The translations under genes were made by a program, and so were the position numbers. The notes under the pieces were generated by a model that saw nothing but the letters and a program-made list of their open reading frames with translations, did not search any database and had not been told where the DNA came from. A stretch of 64,000 nt of DNA from Diorhabda sublineata (taxonomy: Eukaryota > Arthropoda > Insecta > Coleoptera > Chrysomelidae): NCBI RefSeq assembly GCF_026230105.1, contig NC_079474.1, positions 30,518,294 through 30,582,293 of the forward strand, in the 5' to 3' direction. Positions 42,601-57,600 of this stretch are shown here, piece after piece (the first letter of the stretch is position 1; every line of letters starts with the position of its first letter).

Positions 42601-45600
42601 CATTACTAGCAAATCAAATACTATATTTCATTTATAACTATGAAGAAAACTGGATTTTCTCTGCCCATCATATCATAAATCATGTCAGTTGTGATGAATT
42701 GTGATATTGTTAACTTGTATGATATAGTTAACACTGTTAATTAATCCAAAACAAAAACTTTGGAGAAAAATATTTTACAACGTAATTTCCTTTTAACTAC
42801 ATACACTTTTCTCGGATAAGTCAATAAGTTCGATATCCTTTTCATACTAAGAATTGTCAAGCTCCTCAAAATAGCCATCAGCTGTCGTCATCATCTCTTC
42901 ATTTTTAAAAAATCTTTAACAGAAAATAATCCGATAGAATTAAATCTCGTAAATATGCCACATAAGGTGTCCAAAATTTAATGCATTAATTTTGGCCATT
43001 GTAATAACGGATGTGTGTACTGATGCATTAACTTAATGAAACACCAATTTCTTCTCAGTTAAATGCGGTCATTTGTGCTTCATTTCTTCGTTCAAACGTT
43101 ACAATGAGTTCCCATATTACTCGCCGTAGATATTTTTCCCTTTTTCAAGATAGTCAAAGAGCGCAATTAAAATAATCCGACGCAATGACATTGTCTGCTG
43201 ATGGAACGGTCTCTGACTTCTTTGGCCGGTTCTCCCTTTTCAGTCCATTGCTTTGATTGTTCTCTGGGGAACATTGCCCAAAACTAGATAGAAACATCTT
43301 CCCCATTCTGAGCAAACGCGGCACCCATCTTGCGCACAATTTTCTCATGTTCAAATTTTTAGTTAATATGCGATATACCGCACTTATTGGAATGCCTACA
43401 AGGTCTGCTAGCTCGTACATTTTCAGTCGACGATCATCCAGTACCGCTTTGTGGATTTTCTCCAGCATTTCTAGAGTCGTCACCTCATTTGGTAGAACAC
43501 TACGATTCTGGTCGTCGCAGGTCGTACGGCCTCGCTTAAACTCCTCTACTTAATATTTTACTATTAATAACGAAGGAGTAGTTTGACACAGAGTGGAATC
43601 TAGTTCAGCTAGTTCCATGTTAACAAATTCACTGAAAACGTTTACTACTGATGGCTGCCAAACAAATACTAAACAACGTGGTGTCTTCAAACTTGAAACA
43701 TATGCTGTTTAGAGTATTTCATAAACTGGATTTTTTAAGCAATCTCTATCTCCCTTATCTCTAGGTCATGCCAGGTATTTCTGGTATTTCTCATAAAATT
43801 CCGAACTTAGGTAATAAAAAATTATTAGAAAATTTTTCAATAAATTAATTTGTGGTCTACAGGATGAACTTTTGAAACTTTTGAAACGATTTAAAAGAAA
43901 ATTTGACATGAAGTGCTCGTGGCTTTCCTTGTTTCTATAAATTTCGCAGAAATCATTAGAATGAACTATCTAGATAGCTTTGTATTAGTGGCAGGTGTAT
44001 TGATTAGAAGAAGTCTCTTTTAATTTTCTTTTTAATGGATGGTCCCATTCAACCCATGATTATTGCAACCTGTAGAAAACTACTAAAATATTTTTAAATT
44101 TCATTTTCGACGTAACTTGAGTACTTGCTGCTGTTTCTTAAAGAAATTAACTTAGTTCCTCTGATATAAAGCCTTGATTTTTTTTGACAATGCCATTCGT
44201 ACAGGTCCTTCAGAAATGGTTGCAGTAGTGATGTAGTTTTTGTTTAAGATAGCAAAATACACATTTTCTGTTTAATATGGATTTGATGGTATGCGACGAA
44301 AACATTAATCCGCTAGGAAGCTCGAAAACGCTGATTTTTTCAGGGTTTGAGCTATGACTTAACTGAAAAGTTTTTTCTGAACTCTATTCTTACATCTCAT
44401 CATGCAAACTTTCCATCGTTTGAAACAGTGCTGAAAGTCTTCTTTTATCAGTTTCTTCAGAACCGTTTATGATGATGATTATCTCATCATTTCATGATCT
44501 ATTATATTGATTATTCATCAATTCCTTCAAATGAAATGATGTGTAATCGGTGATATATTGTATAATATTATCGATTTCCTTCATGTTGTCATCTGCTATT
44601 GATGCAGAAGTCAACTCGGGTGATAACCATCTAAAAGGTCTTCTATGACTCATAATTCATATGAAATTATCAGAAGTTTTTGCAGAAAATTAACATGCGC
44701 GTTTGTCTCAATAATGATACGTGTAACTTCTAAACAATATATTCATATACCTGTATAATCAAACAAAAAGATTTTAATGGTGAATTTGAAGGAATATCTT
44801 TGTTGTTATAATTGGTCATCTCCCCAGGAAAACAAAGTTTTAATGTTTGTAATATCTATATTGTCATTAGTATTATACACAAATCCCATCCTTATTAGAC
44901 GTAATAGGAGGACCTTATGGCAGACAGGAATGAATCATGTTAGTTCAATTTTTTTTGGAAAAATGTTTAAAATATCCATAAATAAACTTTTGTGTGTATA
45001 ATCTATTAATTTTTTTATTTCTGCTGTGATTAAACGATAATGATTGCTAATTATAGCAGTCCCTTGAAATATAAAATTTGCCGTTAATAAATGAATTGTA
45101 TCGTCAAAATGTTTTTAAAGAAAAATATTGTTACTATATGTGAATATTCCATTTTTCCACCATTTAGGTATTCAGGATTAATGGAGAATACATTATACAT
45201 AGAGAGTTTTCTGTCTGCTCATCTCATAGGGATGTATTATAAAAAATAACATGTTTCTAAATTTTCTAGTAATATGTAAAATTTATAAGATGTGGTGTAC
45301 GTGTTGAGGGTTTCAATTTTGAATGAAAAATACATGAGTAGGAGGTACGTCTTTAGTGTGCTTTAGTGAGAGAAACATTTGAATGTATTTGACGCTGATA
45401 CAAGCATTTCATGCAAACTAGAACTCTTGATTAAGTTTGATGGAAGTTTTTTTTAAACAATGTATGTCGTGATATATCGTGACGTCTCCAATGAATTTTC
45501 ACCTATTACGGACGTCAGAATGAATTAAAATTTCTCAAAAACGTGGGAACAATATTATTGAAAAATTTGCTTATAGTATATAACGGAATGGATAATAGCA

Positions 45601-48600
45601 TTTCATTTTCCAGTTTTAGATAAGGGAATTAAAATTTCTTACTATTGAACTTACATTCCAAGAGGTGGGAAATCATTTTGTATTATATTGAGAAAACAGC
45701 ATGAATGATTTTTTTGAATGGCCATTCAGTTAGTGGACGTGAGGCTATGAAGTTTTATCAAGGCAAAGTCTATTGGCCTTCATGCACTGGAATACTGCTA
45801 TTGAAGTTTGGTTTTCCAGAGGATTTCCCTTCGGAAATCAATTCCATGTGAATCATCTTGTTTAGACAAACAGCGGTTAAACTGCTGGAGTCTTCCTGCC
45901 CATCTACTGAGTACACTGAAACAGTGAGAGATTTAATGTCCACCACGGCGTTCTGCACGCAAACATGCGTCTGATTTTGTACTTTCTGATCAATCTGTGA
46001 GAAAAATTGGCTGCGAAGACCTACATTTATATCCATTCAAATTGGTAATTGTACAGAAACTCTACAGAAACAGAAAGTCACTACAATTCCATTAGGCACA
46101 CGTGTGTTTCTTATGGATGTAGTTGTTTTTGTTTTTTATTAATGTAACTCGTTCCTATTTTTGCGGTTCCACTGATAAACAAAATATGCGCTATTATGCT
46201 GACTTGAATCTACCAGGATTGTATAAAAAGCTTCTACATCCACTTTAAGTCAGAGGGGTGTGCAATTTTTTCAGCTTCTATTATTGGTCACTAATCCTTT
46301 GAAGGAAATGTCGCAGTGTCAATGAGTTCGGGCCAGTATTCAAACATGTTACGGAATTTTTTTTACTGCTAGACGAGTTGATCTTGAAGAACTTTGGTTC
46401 CAACAAGATAGTGCAATTAGCACAGTATAAATGACTCCTTTGAGGCAACACTTCCCAGAGGCCTCACAAAAACTCTATTTCTGTTTTTTTCCTTGTGATT
46501 TTTTTCATGATTTGGAGAATAAAATCTAAGAAAAAATTGGAAGCGTCATGAAAATCGCCATAATTCTGTATTCTCAATATATTGAGAATAAGGAACGACA
46601 CCCTATATAATTTGTGAACCTACATAAAAAAGCCAGAGTGAACGGACTGATTCATAGAGCGAGGAAAATTTATCTCAAGCTTTCTCAATAGACCAATAAT
46701 GTTTACCTGTACAGCAAGGAACAGTCAGGATTACAGAAATTGGAATTTAGGGTAGTATAGCTAGAAATTTGATACTGGGAAAGTTTTCAAATGGTGCATA
46801 TAATATTTTCGTTAGTTTAATTAACTAAATATCGAATCAGTCATAATAAAACGAAATTTTGTATAGTGTTGGTTTGTATGGATATAATGGGGAAACTCAT
46901 TTGCATACCATAAAATATACATTATGGTTAACATCCATTTAGATTTGGAAATACAATCTCATTATTTTGTAAATCGGTAACTGAATTTGAATCGAAACCA
47001 TTGTTGGACAGATGGAATTTGTTTTAATTTCGGTTCTATTAAAAAAACATCAGTCTGCAACATCTACTCAAATTCAATTAAATCCTGATAGCACATTCCA
47101 GTCAATTACAAGCTCATTAGGACATATTGGACAGAGTGTTTGTGATCGTTCGAAAAGACATTGACAGAAAAAGCAATTCGAAATAAAAATAATAAATGAA
47201 CAGCCTTCAACTCGAAAACTATTTTAAAATGTAGTAATGGCGAATGGAATGGTGTCATGAATGATACATTTTGATAAAAAGCTCAAAAATGTTATGCTTG
47301 AAATATGTTTTCCTAGTTATAACCCAGGACACAAACAAATCAAGTCAGAAAGACGGCGAGATGAGAAGAAAAAAGAGAGTAATGAATTTGAAAGAGATAG
47401 AAAAAGAAGGTTAATTGAAAAAAAATACTTATCAATTAAATATATCTGGAGACAGCTTCAAAAGGCTTTGGTAGAAGCAGCGCACTTTTGTATATAGAAG
47501 CAAAAGCAGAAATATGAAGAAAATATAGCTTGATGAGTGCAAGGTAGCATTTAATGATAAAAATGGCAAACCGCATCTGCAGAACTCTAAAAAAACACTT
47601 GAAAGAAAAAGACAAATCATTATTACTATAAACAGAGGAATTTCTTTAGAGAAACGAAGTAAGGGTAAGATATGATGACAAAAGCTAATTATTGTAAATA
47701 CAAAGAAGACCAGGAGTCACAAAGGATAAACTAGACAGATGGGCAGGGTATTCTAAGAAAATATACAGGAAGTACCGGGAGATAATGGGAATCGAAATGA
47801 TGGAAAACTAACTTAAAAACGAACTGATGAAGGGTCAGAGAAAATGAGATCCTCTCAAAAATAGGATATGAAAAATGGTAGTAGAGTTATCGCCGATTTG
47901 ATAAGAAATAGGCTAGGGAAGTATGCATATAATTGAAGAATGCCATGAAGGTTTTAGAGCAAGGCGATCAACAGCTGAAGTTGTTGCGAAAAATTCGGAA
48001 AATAATGCTGTGTCTTAAAAAAATGCCCGTACCCCTCATCTCTGAGTTATAGACCGTTAAAATTGCCAAATCAGACCTTTTTTGATATATGGATTTTTAA
48101 TGGATGATAACGTATGTCCATTTAGTGTGTTTGATGGAAAAAAAAATTCTACGCTACTATCTGAAGGCTAGTGGTGGCTCATACATAATAATTAACAATC
48201 TACAACTTTTACAAGGACAACCTGTACAATTTAAAGATAACAAAAATGGATTTTTCAATATCTTTTTAAGAAAAAAGTACTCTTTATTTGAGTCGATAAA
48301 ATTTATGGCTTAGGAGATATATAGATTTCTAGATCGTTGCACATGCCAAAAAAACCGCTTAACATAAAGAAATATTATGAAAAAAATTATCATAAATTGT
48401 AATTATTCATTGAATATATTGAATTAAAACACAATAAAAAAATTTCTAATTGGGCTGCATACTGTCGAATATCTTGTTATTTACCTAAGAAAGAAATTTA
48501 AATCTAGAAAAATTTATTGGTTGGTTCAGGAACACCCTGTAGAACAGGACATAAAATGTATGCCTACATATTTACGATCTTTACGACTCAATACAAAAAT

Positions 48601-51600
48601 TGACTTGTATGTGATGCGAGCGAAGTTTCATACATTTCAAATCATCATATGGAAACTTTGTTACAGTTTTTACCAATTTGCACGCAAACTGCTAAAAAAA
48701 GATGAACTCTGATGTATGTTAAAATGTTGAAACATCATTTAGAATGAAGTATCAGTAAACCGCCGTTTCTATCAACATAATCATGATCAGCCTAAAATCT
48801 ATGTGTCTCTGGAAACATTGTTATATGTCTTTTATATCTTTGAATTTACTATGAAGGCAATAACGAAAATAACATCGTAACGTTCACTATTATCGCGATT
48901 GATATAACATAAGAGAATATTATTGACTGTTCCATCGTAGCTGCTTCATACTTTGATAAACTTTTCATTGTATCATCTCAGAAGTTGTATATTATTGCTA
49001 TGTTAATACTATTCAAAAACTATGACACAAACAGTTGTCAGTTTTTGGGATATACATAAATGTGGTTGATCGAACTGTCTTTGCATCATTATCAGTGAAA
49101 TAAAAATGAAAATTAGTTTTTGATAGCCCTATAAATTGATATCATCCAACAAAGCTTCGAGACTATTAATTATGAAACTCTTCACAATATATGACATCGT
49201 GTCTGACGGGCTCGGAAACTTGTTAGAGAGGATATCATTGAATGTCCGTCATCCACATTCAAGTAATACCACTCATTCCCATTAGGGAAATGCCTGTACT
49301 ACCAATTGTTGCTAGTGTTAATATTCCGTATTGGATATTTTAATTGCTTGGACATTTTTTACACGAGATGTAATGATTTCCAAGCACTTAATTTTCATCG
49401 AAAACAGAGAAGTGGACGTGACTTGGATAGGTTGAAAATCACGTATCTAAAATTAAAAAAAATATTCAATTTGATTGAGAGTTTATTAGTAAATAAATAA
49501 AATAGAATACAAATATCCGAAATAACTGGTATATCGGAGTTTTCGAATGAAACTCAACAGCTTTATACAGCTGCAATCAACTCAATGTGTTAGCACGTGC
49601 TAAAAACTGTGCCTAATAAATATACTATCTTAATATGAACGCAAATTGTTGTACTTTTAATTGTGTGCGAGATTATTTTAAATGGTGTTTCTATATTCGA
49701 CCGACAACGCTCTACCACAGAGAGATCTCAATAAATGATTCATTTTGATATAGGTACACAAATTTTTACGGAGCTTAGCTGCTGAGATATAAAGTGTTCA
49801 AAATTTTAAATCAAAAATTTCCCATAAATCAAGAATCCCTTAGAATTTTGTTTTCAAATTTGGTGACCGATATGATACTCAATGAAGAAATATTTTGACG
49901 TAAACAAAATTTGGAAAAATTTAACCAGTGGCGCAATTGAAGCAAATTATTTTTTGATTTTGCCTCTAAACAAAAATCTGCAAACACATAAGTAATTTAC
50001 AAATAAATTAATTATTCATTTAATTTCGAATATTGATCAAGCGTAAGTAGTTCAAAACAAATAAAAATTATTCATAATCTCATTACAATAATAACAAAAT
50101 TGTCAATGAAAATAAAAATAATAATTGCACAAATTAAATTTGAACCACTCTATATCACAACAATAACAAAATTGTTGGCTGTTTACGTGAAATTGAAATT
50201 ATGAATAATTTTTGTTTCAAACTACTTACGCTTAATTATTATTCGATATTAAATGATTAATTAATTAATTTGTAAGTCACTTACGTGCTTGAAGACTTCT
50301 GTTTAGAGGCAAATGTCTAGAACACCGTCTTGCTCCAGTGGCGTAAAAAACAGAGGGGATCAAAGTGACAACTAAACCCAACAGCCCGCCACTGGTTCAA
50401 TTGATCCAAAGTTTGTTTCTGTCCTAATATTACTTTATTAAGGAGCATATTGGTCACCAAATTTGAGAAAAGTTTAAAGGCATTCTTGATTCATGGCAAA
50501 TTTTTAATTTTTATTTAAAATCTTGATATCTCAGCAGCTAGGGGTTCCTATATCGAAATGAATCAATTATTGTGATCTCTTTGTGGTAGAGCGTTGTCGG
50601 TCGAATATAGAAATACCATATATAATAACTAACAAATACTCGTTGCTACTAGTTCCAAAATAATAGAATGGCGAGAAAAAGTATGAATATGTAATATTTT
50701 TTCACGAAAATTATACTCGCTTGGAATAGTAACAGAAATTTAGAGTAATATCAAAAGTTATATGTGAGTTAGTCAAGAATTACTCACACTTTTCTTTATA
50801 CAACTTCATTATACCAAAATTTATTTACAATATAAAAAATTATTCAATACAGTCTCCAGCTTTTAGCAATGCACATGATCTAGCAAGCCACAAGCCTTCA
50901 TCGTAGAAAGTTTTCAGTTGGTTATCAATCCACTGCATCCCGAATGCCCTTGTCTAAGGCAAATTGCCGACATTTTAAAGCTGCCTTGACCGGCTCTAAA
51001 CGATGAGAATCCGAGTAAGTTATATCTGAGCTGTACGGAGGATATTCCAGAGTCTCAAAGCCCAATTAATAGATGTTTCTATAGTACGATGGAACGTACT
51101 ACTACCACTTATGGTAGTTCACCTTTGTGATATAATCTTATGGCAAAGCTAACGTACTTATGCTATATCTAGACTACTATTATTCCGAGCGCAATTGCAT
51201 AAACTTTTCGCATGCGCTTGCAGTAGTCTTGCATCTTTATTCATAAAAGCTGGAGAACAAAAAGTAGTTTTCGATTTACCTCAGTATATCCACGTGTCAT
51301 AAAGAAAGCTGGACAAAAAGATCCTTAAGAAATTATATCATAAACATATTTATAAAACAACAATTAAAAAGAACGGACCTTTTATTATTTGAATTATTGT
51401 ATTTTTGACATTTTATCATCAATTTTTGACAAATTGCTCAGATGATAAGTAAGAATTTAAATGTCATTATATAGATGCCTTTTGAATAATTAATTAGGCA
51501 TTGTAAAAGTTCCGCAAAATTTTAAATTTCTTAGCTAATGCTGACATTTGGTAATGTCATACTGTATCTGCGTATCTTTTCGGCTCATGGGAGGTAGTTT

Positions 51601-54600
51601 TTTTAAATCAATGGACCCTGAATATCATATTGCTTAGTGCTACCACTTACCCAAGAAATTTCTTCATCGGTGGATTGTTTTATCCTAGTTATCCGATTTT
51701 TGCCAGTTTATCACTTTGGTGGCTAGCTGTCGAAGCTTCTTTTGCAGTTTGACCTGGTAGTTTATTTCCATATAAGACGGTAGCGACATTAAATAATTGT
51801 AACATCAGTGCTTGCAACACAGTGAACAGTGTCATGAATTTTCCGATTAGTTGGGTTCACGAGGTATATTTGTCTAATGGAGTTTATTGATTTAAGAGAG
51901 TCGGTGCATATAGCTGATTGTTTGTCGTCAGGGGAAAGACAATTTAGAGCTTGGAGGATTGCATATAACTCTCCTGTGTAGACGTTAGCGAAGGATGGTA
52001 GATGATGTTGTTTAATTATTTGATGGAAATTGGTTACGGCACAACCTACGCTGGACTCTGATTTAGACATATGTGTATACATAATTGATTTAATAATATT
52101 TACCAATTATTGTTTCCATATATCGCTTTGTAATTCATGCTTGAACGGAAATTCAGGGTATATCAAAATTTATTTTCCTAATTCCTCCAATTGAAACGAT
52201 TTTCTTATCAAAGAAATTTTAGTCGGCAAAAATTAATCAACGACCAAGTTCTGGTTCAGTAGTGTCTGATTGGATCAGAGGGAGTTTATATTCAAAACTT
52301 GGAATGGATGAAAATATAATAAAAAATAAAATGTCAATTTGAATATTGTTGTTTATAAGATGTGTTTCTAAGATGTCACAGTAACTGATTTGGTGATTGA
52401 AAATCAATAATTGAAAGGATTTGATTTCGTCGTAACTGATAAATTGACACCGGAAAGAAAAATCCAAGAAGTTTCATTTTAATTGTTTGTTTTTTATTAA
52501 TATTGCTTTGCATTGAAAATATATTGGACACGTAGTTAGCATTGTCAACTTAGAATATTCCTATTCCAATAAAATGTTCTTTGACAATAATTAAAAAAAA
52601 AATAGAGGAGATAAGTCAACTTTATAACTCTATGGAGAATTTCAATACTGTACTATTATACAACGAAAAAATAATATCAAATATATTGAATTAGAATTAA
52701 AATCAAGCAAAAACCTTCGTGTTTTTGTACTGACAACTAAGTACTTGTACCACGATTAATATAATAGATAATTTTCTAGAAACCATGTTTAGAGACAAAC
52801 CAATTTTACTATTGATTATGATTTTATATAATTAATACACCTATTAACAGGTGTGATGCTTCATGTCATCCTAATTTTGGTTAATATTGAAAAGAGAATA
52901 TCAAGTTACATAAGTTGTATTTCTTAAATGTTTGAGGTTGTGGAAAAAAGTATAATATGCAAATTATCCAGGAAATTATTTTTCATTTGTTTGTTTGCTT
53001 GTTGCAAAAATTTTTATATTCGTGACAAAAATTGACTGTTTCCAAAAAGAATTGATTCTTTTTAAAACGCAATACGTACGTGAACGAAATAACATAGAGA
53101 TTCAATATTCTAGTCACAAGAAAACTTTCTCAGTCGAACAGGGAAATTTATAGATAAAACGTTTAAGCAACAACTTCAAATCCTTTTTATGCTATTATCC
53201 AAAATAAAATCCAATGAATAAAATGAATTTTGTGCTTAAATCTGAAAAAGTCAGGTTCCAAAGAAATATGACATTGAAAAAATACAGTTTTCAAATATCA
53301 CCGACGATTTGTTATTGAAAAAGAAACTTTTAAGAACTCATAATGATTAGATATAGTTATCTTTAATTATGGTCAAGAACAGGTTAGTCTTAGTCTTCCA
53401 CGTGTGATCTTGATCTTAGTTTAGTATTGTAATAAGTGGTCTTGGTTTCGCAGGTTCCAGTTTTAATATTGCTCTTGCACCAAGACCTTGTACTTTCTTG
53501 GAAGATTTTGAAAATAGTTTTAAAAAGATTCAAAGTGAATTTGTGCTTAAGAAATAAGGAATGCAATGTTTATGGTATGAATATTATGAAAAGTTTCTAG
53601 AAATATGTCGCAGATTAACAACAGATCTAAATAAACGGTGCTTACGTGATTCTAGAATCATTTGTTAGAATACACATCATCTTCTCAAAATGTTTAACTT
53701 GTATGAGAGCTCTGTAAATAAAAAGAAGTTACTCCCTGATTTCTTAATATTACTACTTAAGACGGGAGCGTAAAATCTAAATCAACCATTTTCACATACT
53801 ACTTCTGTTAATTACTATAACTGGTACTACACGATACGTCCAAAGTTTGCGCCATTATTCACGTTCCAACGTACGACTTAACATTGGACAAAGGCTGGAA
53901 CCTTACTTGAACTTACCTAAGGAAATGAAAACATGGATAAGAAGTGATGAACAGCATACAACAGATATCTTCTTCTTCTTCTTACTTTAGGACTAGGTCC
54001 TGTATTTTCATCAAGGGTCTGCCAGGAGTAGTTGGGATGCTGAGGACCAGCTTTCAGACCACCTTATAGGTGGCGTCCAGGAGGTCGAGTTGTGTCTGGT
54101 TTCTTTTCCTTTGCAATTTCTGCTAACCGTTAATTTGGCATTCTGTCAACATGGTCTCTCCATTCTCTTCTGCGGCTCCTTGCCCATCTTACTACATCCT
54201 GAAGTCCCTTATTTCTTCATTTCTCTTCCGATCGAGTAACGTATGTCCTGTTATTGATCTCAGAGTTCGCATTTCTGTTGTTCTTAGGAGCCGTTTAGTG
54301 GTTGTGTTCTCCGCTCTAGTTTCTATGGCATATGTCATGACCGGCCTTACGCAAGTTTTATATATTCTAATTTTACATTTTGTGCTCATGTATTTATTTC
54401 ACCAAATTAAATTTCTAAGATATCCTGATATTAATGCTGCCTTTGTTGTTTGTGCTTTTACTTCTTTCTTTAGATTTCTATCGCTTGTTATGTTTGTCCT
54501 AGACATTTGAAGGACATCACTTGTTCTACACTCTGTTCGTAGATCGCTAGTTTACATCTTCTCAGTTCTTTAGATATTGTAAGAGATTTTGTTTTTTTTT

Positions 54601-57600
54601 GTGGATATTGCATGTTGTACGTGTTCGCTATTTGCTGGAATTTATATAGGAACTTCTGTAGGTTATCTTCGTCTTCCGAGATGATTAGTACGTCATCAGA
54701 ATAGTATATTATTTTTATCTCTTTGTCTCCCATTCGGTATCCTCTCCCGGCTTGCTTTACTTCGTTGATGATTTCGTCCATTATAATATTGAACAGGATT
54801 GGGCTTAGGCTATCTCCTTGTCTGATACCAATTGCCACAGGTATTTTATTGCCTAATTTGTTTGCCGTTCTCACAAAGATATAATTATCGGTGTTAAGTT
54901 TTTCTTATTCTCTTATCTCTCTTATTATATTGGGGTGAGCGTTCCTTTTTCTTAGTAGAGTTTTAACATCAGTTAAGCGTATCCTATCAAACGCTTGGGT
55001 GAGATCAATGAAGCACATAAACGCTGCCTTATTAAATTCTATGGCTTTTTCATTTGTTTGACGTATTATTAATATAGCATCTATAGCAGATATGTTGTTT
55101 TTGAAACCTTGCTGTTCTTCACATATCCCGGTAGACTTCTTCTGCTAAGATTTTAGTGAATAGTTTCAGAACCGTACTCATCAGGCTAATGCCTCGATAA
55201 TTTTGGGGGTCGGTTTTTTCTCCCTTTTTGAAAATCGGTATCAGAATACTTTCTTTCCATTCAGATGGTACATTTTTGACCTCAAGTATTTTATTGAAGA
55301 GGGATTGTAGTTCATCATACAGTGTGTCGCCTCCATATTTGATCATTTCGTTTGTTATTTCGTCGATGCCTGGAGCTTTTCTGTTCTTTATCTTGGCTAT
55401 CATTTGTTGTATTTTATGCAGGGAGAAAATCCTATTTTGTATTCCATTGATGTTTTCATCTTCGTAGGGTAATTCCTGTGCTGATACGTTAGCTTGTGTT
55501 GAACTATAAAGTTTTTAAAAAAGTCTTTCCCATTCGTCTGCCGTGATGTTTGTGTTTTGTATGTATTCGTTTATTGGTTTTCTCCTATCCCTCAGAAGAT
55601 TCCACATTTTTTTCTGTCCCCCATATAAGTCATGTTCCATGTCATTCGAAAACTTCTCCCAGTGATCTCTTTTGATTTTTCGAATATTTTCGTTGACTCT
55701 ATTTCTTACAGCTTTATAGTCATTATACGTTGTTGGATTGGATCTGTATTGCAGGTACGATTTCTTTTCTCTTCGGCTAGTATCTTGACTTTTTGTCTAA
55801 ACCACGGTTTTGTATTTGTTCTTCTCCCTTTTTTTATAGTCCTTCTTCCACAGGCTTCTGCTGCTGCTTGTAGTATATTAGTTCTTAGTTTTGTCCATGC
55901 TGTTTAGATGTCATCTGTCTCTTGGATATTATTAGCAGCAATTTGCTTTCTTCTTCGATAGGTTTGTTACAAGAACGTTGGATGGTTGTTCGCATTTTTG
56001 CCATTACAAGCTGGTGGTTTGTTCCTGCATTTGCAGAAGTTAAAGATCTAGTGTCCTGTATTCTTGTCGGATGGATATTTTTATTTGTAATTACGTAATC
56101 TATAGTTGATTTATGTCCTCGTGTATTTTCGAATGTATATTTATGTTGTGGTTTATGTGGGTAGAAGGTGTTATTAATTCTTAGTTCATTGTGTATGCAT
56201 AGCTGTATCATTTTTTCACCGGTCTCATTGATTGTTTCTTCGTTAAATCGATTTTTGATACCGGGAATAAGTTCAACGCCAATTCTTGCATTGAAATCCC
56301 CTAAGATTATCATTTCGTCGTTCGTTTCGATTGGGTATACCGTCTAAGACTGTTTGTAATGTCTGATAGAATATGTCTATATCCGCCTGTGTTTTGCTGT
56401 CGGGTGCGTAGATACTTATTATATGCTTTGGTCTTGATTTTTGTAGGTTGATCGTCGCCTGAAGTATTCTGTCGTTAACGTATATTATACTGCTGATTTG
56501 GTTCTCGTAGCTTTCGTGTAGCAGTAAGCCAAATCCTGATGTTGCTCTTTCATTTTTATTCTTGCCGCTGTATATTGCAATGTTTCCATATTTGCTGTTG
56601 CCTTTGCCATTCTTTTTAGTCTCTGAAAGGGCGCATATATCTAATTTGTGTCTTTTTATTTCGAGTAAAATTTCTTGGTCTTTATTATTAAATGATGTTA
56701 CATTCCAGCATCCAATTCTAAGTAAAGTCGTTTTCCTTTTGCGCTTAATCCTTTTTCTCGCCAGGTTGTCATTATTTAATCCAGTCACATCCAAGGCTAA
56801 ACTGTTGGATCTCTGAGCACTTTGTTTTTTTTTACCAAAGCAGGTCGTTAGCCTCACTTGGAACCCTCCTCTTTTACCCGGGCTTGGGACCGGCTATGAA
56901 ACCACTGAGCTACTCAGTCCACCCACCGATATCACAGGCAGAGTTACAACAGATATAAATTGTTTTAAAATGCATAGATGATACTTTCAATTTTGCTTTT
57001 CCATATAAAACAAATTGCATTCACAAGCAAAAGGCCAAAAAGTGTGTGTAGTTTTACGACAAGAGTTAGTTCCATATTCGTTCCAATGTTGGGTATTTCT
57101 TTGACCAACTTCTCAAGGCCAACGTTCAAATTCCAACATTGGAAGTGAAACATTAGTCGAATGCCATGCTCCCTACGATCACACAATGCATTGGACACAT
57201 CGTGTGGTGCCGGCTTAACACCAGCCAAATAACACATAGTTAGTGTGAAGAACAAGGAAAGTACGACTGTTGAACTCTTTATATTTTATAGGTACAAACA
57301 AAATCTATGATTATATAGATCCAACGTTTTTGCTTTTTCCATTTTATTATAGTTCTTTATGTAATTCATGAATCATAAATTGTGAATTTATTTATTTAAA
57401 CTAATAAAAATTGAGAGAAAAACTGCACAATGGATCTTGGTCTTGCCTAAATTTTGCAATACTAGGCTTTCATCTTATATAAATCTTGCACTGCTCGATC
57501 TCAATCTTGCGGAACTAAAACTTTAGCTTTAGGTCTTATTCTTAATCTTACATTTCAATCAAGACTAAGACTGCAAGGCCAAAACCAGCTTTGCGCATCA

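Larger units (their letters stand above)
53969..56944 (-). mobile_element. Full-length RTE-type LINE, coding region interrupted
   Basis: A 2976-base non-LTR retrotransposon on the - strand, flanked by perfect 12-bp duplications. The 5' end (56944 to 56858) has a leader with GCCGGTCCCAAGCCCGGGTA, a feature I recognise from insect RTE-type elements. The apurinic endonuclease spans 56857-55885 in two overlapping frames: CWNVTSFNN, SETKK, ISIYAPDS, ILGDFNARIG. The reverse transcriptase lies at 55403-54192: IPIFKKGEKTDPQNYRGISL, GIRQGDSLSPILFNIIMDEI, the catalytic YYSDD box near 54.70 kb, and RIYKTCVRPVMTYAIETRA. The 3' end has a WARSRRREW..HV.RM block and a (TTC/GAA)n tail at 53969-53980. Frameshifts separate the pieces, so it is not autonomous now. 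Confidence 0.88.

Noticed and set aside
56858..56944. tRNA-like look of the sequence containing AGTAGCTCAGTGG on the - strand.
   Set aside because: It is the 5' leader of the RTE-type LINE; no cloverleaf or anticodon arm could be drawn.
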